In this document: piece after piece, positions 6,826-10,865 of the stretch
How positions within the stretch are numbered: position 1 is the stretch's first letter
Layout of the letters: the number at the start of each line of letters is the position of its first letter
Assembly (NCBI GenBank): GCA_963808455.1
Contig: CAWEHT010000334.1
Location: 1-10,865 of the forward strand
From: CAWEHT01 sp963808455
Lineage (GTDB): Bacteria > Chloroflexota > Anaerolineae > CG2-30-64-16
DNA length: 10,865 bases
Direction: 5' to 3'
Translations under genes and position numbers: made by a program
Notes under the pieces: model-generated
Databases searched by the model: none
Seen by the model: only the letters and a program-made list of their open reading frames with translations
What the model was told of the DNA's origin: nothing

Positions 6826-8631
6826 ATGGGACAGAACCGGCAAACGGCCGCCGATATACACGAAAATCTGCACGAATTGCTGGATTGGCAGTTCGTCGAA
6901 CGCGACGATCAGGCGGTCGCCCAAGCGATGCACGACGGGCAAGGTGTCGATGCGGTCTATGGCCTGGGCGACGTGGGGCTGCTGGACAGCTTCTACGCTT
7001 TCTTGGATGAAACCGGCATCCTGGCGCATTGGCGCACCCTGACGATCGAGGGGGTCCGGCACTTGTTTGTGCCTGTCCTCATGTTCGTGTTGCTGTACGG
7101 CACCCGCGTGTTGTTTGGCATCGAGTCCAGCAATGCTCTGCCCGCTCTGCTGTTCAGTAACGTGGCGGCCATGGCCCTGGTGGGCTTCAACGCCGAACAG
7201 GTGACCGGGGGGATGAGCAAACGCGGTGCCAAGCAGCGCACCGCAGCCAGCGAGTACACCCTGATGGACCCCCAGACCTTGGCCAATGCCATCTGTAAAA
7301 TCAGCGCCCAGGCGTTGGCCGATCTGTTCAACGGCACGATTCGGGCTCTGGCGGCTTTCGGTGTGTTTATGGCCGAGGTCATGGTGGCCGTGGATGGCAC
7401 CCGGATCGTGACGGCGCCCACTTACGAGGGTTGTGGCAAGCTGGCCATGACCGAGTACCATTTCAACCGGCAGGGCGTACGGGTCGAAATCGTGCGCCTG
7501 CTGTTTGGCTGGCGGCTGATCGCCTTGATTGATCTGCGGACGCTGATTCCGTTGGCCATCAAGATCGTGCAAATTCAGGTCCACGAAGCGCCCTATCTGG
7601 TGGCTTTGGTGCAGCAAGCCCAGGCCAATCTGGCCCCGCATAGCCGCATTGCCAGATTGGTCATCGACCGGGCCTATGTGGATGGCCCCAGTCTGCATGC
7701 GCTGCATGCTATGGGCATCATCTTTGTGGTGATTGCCAAGTCCAATATGGTGGTGCGGGACGTGGCGCTGGGCGAACAAGAAGGCACGACGATCTATGAG
7801 CGGCATGAGACGGTGCGCCGCGGCTCGGGCCGCGCCGCGACGACCGAAGAATGGGTCTCGCGGCTGCACGTGGTGCGCGACCTGCGCCAGTGGGTCAATT
7901 ATCGCCCCCAGGCTGAGGCGGGCGAGCGTTTGACCTGGGAGCATCGTCCAGGGCTGACAGCCGTGATCGTCAACCTGTGGCGCAATCACCCGCCGACGCT
8001 CGACGGAGGCCGCGTCTACCTGACCAACGCCGAGGTCAGCGATCCATGGAGCGTGGTTGACGGCTACGACGACCGTTCGTGGATTGAGAACGGCTTGTTC
8101 CGCAACGGCAAGCAGTTCTGGAGACTGACACGCTGGTTCCCGCAAAAAACCGAAGCCGGCGTGCAGAGCCATCTGACTTTCGTGGCCATGATCCTGGCCG
8201 TGGCCACCGCCTTCCGTTTGTGGGACAAAGCCCAGAGCGGTACGCGGGCCGAAGCGCCCGATCATCAGATCGCCAAGGTGACGCATAAGGTCATTGACGC
8301 CCAGACCGGCGAGGTTACCCAGATCCCCGTACCCAAGCCGAGCACGCATCTGGCCAGCCGCATGGAGGAGGAGATCTCTACACTGCCTGTCAGGCCCACC
8401 CTGGCTTCTTGGAGCCATGAACGGCTGGAAGGTCAAGGACCGCTGCGTTGGCGGCGGCGGCTGCGGCGAGAAAACCTGGATAAGGTGATCGTGTTCGTGG
8501 GTCATCAGTACGGCATCTTCTATGTCAGCGAAATGCTGGTGCTGTTAGGCACCCCAGTGCGGGAACTGCCGCCGCAGCTGGGCACGCGCAGCGATATCCT
8601 GCGTCGTTACGGCTGTCTGCCCGATGGTTAG
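6826..8631 (+). CDS. DDE transposase, IS4-superfamily-like, 601 aa
   Basis: Catalyses excision and insertion of the surrounding element at its inverted repeats. The probable catalytic triad is Asp190 in VAVDGTRI, Asp281 in LVIDRAYVDG and Glu421 in SWIENGLFRNGKQFW; the last resembles the Y-(2)-R-(3)-E region of IS4-type enzymes. The core is followed by a long C-terminal extension of about 180 residues ending in SDILRRYGCLPDG. Residues about 78-125 are strongly hydrophobic, which is unusual to the eye but probably buried core. The reading frame is intact, so the element may still be mobile. A 568-codon open frame on the opposite strand (6799-8505) is a compositional shadow. The start is set by the AGGAGG at 6815-6820. 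Confidence 0.9.
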   Translation: MGQNRQTAADIHENLHELLDWQFVERDDQAVAQAMHDGQGVDAVYGLGDVGLLDSFYAFLDETGILAHWRTLTIEGVRHLFVPVLMFVLLYGTRVLFGIESSNALPALLFSNVAAMALVGFNAEQVTGGMSKRGAKQRTAASEYTLMDPQTLANAICKISAQALADLFNGTIRALAAFGVFMAEVMVAVDGTRIVTAPTYEGCGKLAMTEYHFNRQGVRVEIVRLLFGWRLIALIDLRTLIPLAIKIVQIQVHEAPYLVALVQQAQANLAPHSRIARLVIDRAYVDGPSLHALHAMGIIFVVIAKSNMVVRDVALGEQEGTTIYERHETVRRGSGRAATTEEWVSRLHVVRDLRQWVNYRPQAEAGERLTWEHRPGLTAVIVNLWRNHPPTLDGGRVYLTNAEVSDPWSVVDGYDDRSWIENGLFRNGKQFWRLTRWFPQKTEAGVQSHLTFVAMILAVATAFRLWDKAQSGTRAEAPDHQIAKVTHKVIDAQTGEVTQIPVPKPSTHLASRMEEEISTLPVRPTLASWSHERLEGQGPLRWRRRLRRENLDKVIVFVGHQYGIFYVSEMLVLLGTPVRELPPQLGTRSDILRRYGCLPDG

Positions 8632-8673
8632 CCCCGCAATGGGCTGTGCCATCCCGGATCAAATATGCTACGC

Positions 8674-8691
8674 ACTATACCGAAACTTCAG
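8674..8691 (-). repeat. Right terminal inverted repeat of the insertion sequence
   Basis: ACTATACCGAAACTTCAG, the exact complement of 6684-6701, 42 bases after the transposase stop codon. Confidence 0.93.
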
Positions 8692-10519
8692 TCTCTAGTG
8701 TTATGCGGCAATCTGGGTTGCGGGCCTGGTCCGCTTGCGCAATCATTGCCGGATTTAGCTCCCGAAGCAATACAATCTTCGCTTCTGGCGTTGACGCGGT
8801 GTGCACATCCAGCCCGGCAATCATGTTGCCGGCAGTCGGCGGAGCATTATCCAGCATGAGCAAGATCGCTTGAACCACCTCCCCACCGATGGCTCGAAAG
8901 GCTCCGGCTCCTAGCCGAGCCACCCAATTCCAACTGAGCTGGTCGAGCAGTCGCTTGCGCAGCCTTTCGTAGCTTGTAGAAAAGAGCCAGTTTTGGGGAA
9001 GTACCAGGGCAATGCTGCCTCTGTTGTGGGCAGAACCCAGGCATCGCAGCAGGAAGGTAGTCGCTAAATCACCCCTGCCCTCTGGAAAGCGCAGGTCCGA
9101 GTAGTTCGCAAGTGTAGCGCACTGCTTCCTACGCCCCAGGTACGGCACATTAGTCGCCACTAGCGTATACCTACCTGCCAGCAGCCTAGCGGCCCGCGCG
9201 ACACCCTGCGCGGCTATCCCAATCACCGCCGCGGCTGGATCGTCGCTGACACGCTCACGCGCCAGCGCTTGCTCCAGCAGCGGGGATACCTCGTCATACT
9301 CGGCGCTCCACATGCGCTCACCCTCGGGGACGTGCGCCGGGTCGATCAGGCTGCCCAATGTCGGAGCCTGCCGGAACAGGTTGTACAGCCGCTCCAACGA
9401 CGTTCGCAGGCGTGAGTCGCCGTTTGCGAGCTTCAGCCAGTCGTCCAGCTGGCCCTCGACGGCGATGCCGGAGCAAGCGATGTTGGGGACCGGCAGGGGG
9501 CGATAGCCGCCGGCCTTCCAGGCGGCAAGAGCCAGGGCAAACGCCGCGATCTGCGTGCAGCGCGGGTCGATCTCCAGCATGAAGAGGTTGTCGCGGATGG
9601 TCGCATCGGCCGCGGACACCTCGCCCAACCCTTCTTCCTCCATCCGCATGCCGCGCAGCATGTCGAACGCGGCGATGATGAAGTGGCCGGAGCCGCCACA
9701 AGGATCCATGACGGTGACTTCGGCGGCGCGCTCGGGCCAGCCGGAGAAGCTACCGGCAGCAGGAGAACCGTCGTCCAGGAAACGGAGATAGCTGTAGGAC
9801 TTGACCAGCGGGCTGTCGGGGTGGCGAGCCGCCCACCAGGCACCCAGCGAGTTCTCCAGCAGGAAGCGAACCATGTAGTCCTCGGTGAACAGCTGCGTCA
9901 CCGGGCAGAGGTCGGCCCCGCCGATCTTGCGCTCGCTGAGGTTGACCTCGTCCTTCTTCTTCGACTGCCAGAACTGATAGCACCAGCCCAGAGCGTCGTC
10001 GGCTGTGAACACGTGCGCCGCCAAATCCCGAACGAGCTTCTCCAGGACATAGCGGCTTTCGGGTGCCAGGCGCGCCTGCGAGGTGGGATCGTTGGCGAGG
10101 AAGATGCCGGGCAGCATAAGGGCGGCATAACGGGCAGCCAGTTCCCAGGCGCCGGCCGCGCCTTCCTCCAGAGCCAGCTCGGCGCAATCCTGCAACGTGA
10201 CGGCCACGCCGTGCGGGTGCAGGAGCAGGTTGTTCTCGGCCAGGAAGCGGGCGAACAGCATGCGGTGCCACTGCTGGTAGGCGATCTCCTCGATCAGCTG
10301 TGGAATGCCTTCGGCCTGGCTGCCGCCGCCGAGCTGTCGGGCCTTGGCGCGCAGGGCGCGGCGGAGCATCTTCGGCTCCTCGCTCATCGTAGGGAAGGGC
10401 TCAGGGCGCTCGACCGCAAGGGTGACCAGGGCAGCCTTCGCCGCGGCTTCGGCCGCGTCGCGGGCGGCGATGACGGTGCGTTCGAGGAGGCTGCGATATT
10501 CGGATGCGAGTGGCGGCAT
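8675..10519 (-). pseudogene. pglX: PglX/BrxX adenine-specific DNA methyltransferase, N-terminal part cut by IS insertion
   Basis: N-terminal 609 residues of a predicted N6-adenine methyltransferase of BREX/Pgl systems, which marks host DNA and takes part in blocking phage replication. Frame from 10519: helical N-terminus, YQQWHRMLFARFLAENNLL (81-99), FTEDYMVRFLLENSLGAWW (211-229), SAM-binding motif I DPCGGSGHF (272-280) and catalytic motif IV NVPY (457-460), where NPPY is commoner, followed by LGRRK. After residue 609 the frame enters the insertion sequence and stops five codons later at 8677-8675. Removing 2016 bp (IS plus one duplication) joins it to 6675-5270, giving 1077 codons with no stop, close to PglX family size. 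The start at 10519 is preferred because the upstream ATG at 10576 lies in a degenerate repeat. AGGA sits three bases and GGAGGG thirteen bases before it. As written, the product keeps the catalytic half but lacks the target-recognition half. Confidence 0.85.
8692..8699. repeat. Target-site duplication, right copy
   Basis: TCTCTAGT, identical to 6676-6683. On the minus strand it encodes the CTAGAG (Leu-Glu) of pglX at the insertion point. Confidence 0.93.
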
Positions 10520-10555
10520 GTTTCCTGGAATTCCCTCCGAAGTGGCTGTCCGAAC

Positions 10556-10627
10556 CACGAAAGGCGTCTGGACCACGAGACCGTTTGGATCACGAGACCC
10601 ACGAAAGCGACACGAAAGGCACGAAAG
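10556..10627. repeat. Degenerate CACGARA(G) repeat cluster
   Basis: Six copies of CACGAAAG or CACGAGAC begin at 10556, 10574, 10591, 10600, 10611 and 10620, irregularly spaced. Translated on the plus strand they give the DHETHESDTKGT-type peptide often mis-annotated in environmental genomes next to GxxExxY genes. It probably forms the 5' leader region of pglX. I see no convincing promoter in it. Confidence 0.6.
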
Positions 10628-10629
10628 TC

Positions 10630-10764
10630 CTAGCGCACCAGGCGCTTGATGCCCAGCGGCTTCTGGCCGAAATTAACCAACAGGCAGACACGGTAGCTGC
10701 CCATCCGGAGGTAGAGCAGGCACTGCTCGATATCCTCCGGCAGAATGCAGCTCCGCGCCTTAGG
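10630..10764 (-). pseudogene. C-terminal remnant of a GxxExxY-type (PDDEXK_3-like) protein
   Basis: About 44 codons ending at TAG 10632-10630 read ILPEDIEQCLLYLRMGSYRV then CLLVNFGQKPLGIKRLVR. This matches my memory of the C-terminal strand-helix end of GxxExxY proteins (…YLRxTGxxxGLLVNFG…KRLV). There is no start codon or N-terminal two thirds, and upstream the frame runs into the repeat containing TGTCATCCTGAG, so it looks like a decayed fragment. It lies upstream of and in the same direction as pglX. The family identity is from pattern memory only. Confidence 0.5.
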
Positions 10765-10788
10765 GCTCGTAAGGAATAACTCCCCGAA

Positions 10789-10865
10789 CCTGTCATCCTG
10801 AGCTTTCCGTCCTCGTGGGCGGGATGCGGCTATGCAAGAAACCCCTGGCCTGTCATTCTGAGTCC
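10789..10865. repeat. Two copies of a CCTGTCATYCTGAG dispersed-repeat motif
   Basis: CCTGTCATCCTGAG at 10789-10802 and CCTGTCATTCTGAG at 10849-10862 are direct repeats 60 bases apart with one mismatch. I recall the TGTCATTCTGAG word as a recurrent intergenic repeat in many environmental bacterial genomes. The 60-base interval between the copies shows no coding signal. The second copy runs to the window edge, so the full repeat unit is not visible. Confidence 0.5.

Larger units (their letters stand above)
6684..8691 (+). mobile_element. Complete 2008-bp insertion sequence with IS4-like DDE transposase
   Basis: Bounded by 18-bp perfect inverted repeats, CTGAAGTTTCGGTATAGT at 6684-6701 and its complement at 8674-8691, and flanked by an 8-bp duplication (TCTCTAGT). 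It holds one transposase gene (6826-8631) and short ends, with no passenger gene. It is inserted in pglX in the opposite orientation. Element plus one duplication copy is 2016 bp, a multiple of three, but the element carries stops in the pglX frame. The family cannot be named precisely without a search of IS databases; the transposase looks IS4-superfamily-like. Confidence 0.95.

Noticed and set aside
6799..8505. 568-codon open frame on the minus strand across the transposase
   Set aside because: It is antisense to a clear DDE transposase with a good ribosome site, is rich in His/Gln/Arg of shadow type, and has no recognisable domain.
10520..10576. Upstream start of pglX at 10576 adding 19 residues
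   Set aside because: The extra residues are encoded partly by the degenerate CACGARAG repeat and lack a good ribosome site; the ATG at 10519 fits better.
9683..10633. 316-codon open frame on the plus strand opposite pglX
   Set aside because: Antisense to conserved methyltransferase motifs; no domain seen, composition typical of a GC-rich shadow.
10504..10779. 91-codon plus-strand ORF with DHETHESDTKGT-like peptide
   Set aside because: It arises from the CACGARAG repeat and the antisense of the GxxExxY remnant; no independent coding evidence.
1..10865. CRISPR array, tRNA or rRNA genes
   Set aside because: No regularly spaced direct repeats and no tRNA- or rRNA-like segments were seen on reading both strands.

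Overview
The window is a fragment of a phage-defence island read almost entirely on the minus strand. Its core is a BREX/Pgl-type system: a large adenine-specific methyltransferase of the PglX/BrxX family (upstream, right side) and a PglZ alkaline-phosphatase-superfamily protein (downstream, running off the left edge). The DNA is GC-rich with GC-rich third codon positions. Its right edge carries two kinds of dispersed short repeat that I associate, from memory, with large-genome environmental bacteria such as Chloroflexota and Planctomycetota. The host phylum cannot be fixed from this window alone.

Layout in transcription order (right to left, minus strand). (1) 10630-10865: a non-coding edge with CCTGTCATYCTGAG-type repeats, the C-terminal remnant of a GxxExxY-type protein, and a degenerate CACGARAG repeat cluster. 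(2) 10519-5270: pglX, cut in two by a 2008-bp insertion sequence (6684-8691) that has 18-bp perfect terminal inverted repeats, an 8-bp target duplication and one IS4-like DDE transposase on the plus strand. Removing the IS and one duplication copy restores one continuous 1077-codon frame. (3) 5158-4075: an ABC/AAA-type ATPase of about 360 aa, carrying a single-base frameshift near 4228. (4) 4078-3266: an intact DUF4435/TOPRIM-type protein whose start overlaps the ATPase stop as ATGA. (5) 3169-1994: an intact class II Fic protein with a C-terminal winged-helix-like end. (6) 1908-<1: pglZ, carrying a single-base frameshift near 1605 and truncated by the window edge.

How the genes may work together: PglX and PglZ are the defining BREX pair (methylation and phosphatase-family subunit). 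The ATPase plus DUF4435 pair has the architecture of PARIS (AriA ATPase + AriB TOPRIM), an abortive-infection system triggered by phage anti-restriction proteins that also inhibit BREX. A back-up module nested between pglX and pglZ would therefore make sense, but the PARIS assignment is inference from domain layout. The Fic protein is probably an AMPylating accessory or toxin-like component. No BrxC/PglY-type large ATPase or helicase lies between pglX and pglZ; those would have to be outside the window.

As written, three of the five defence genes are broken (IS in pglX, +1 shifts in the ATPase and pglZ), while the DUF4435 and Fic genes are intact. Either the island is decaying or switched off, or the two single-base shifts are sequencing errors and only the IS lesion is real.
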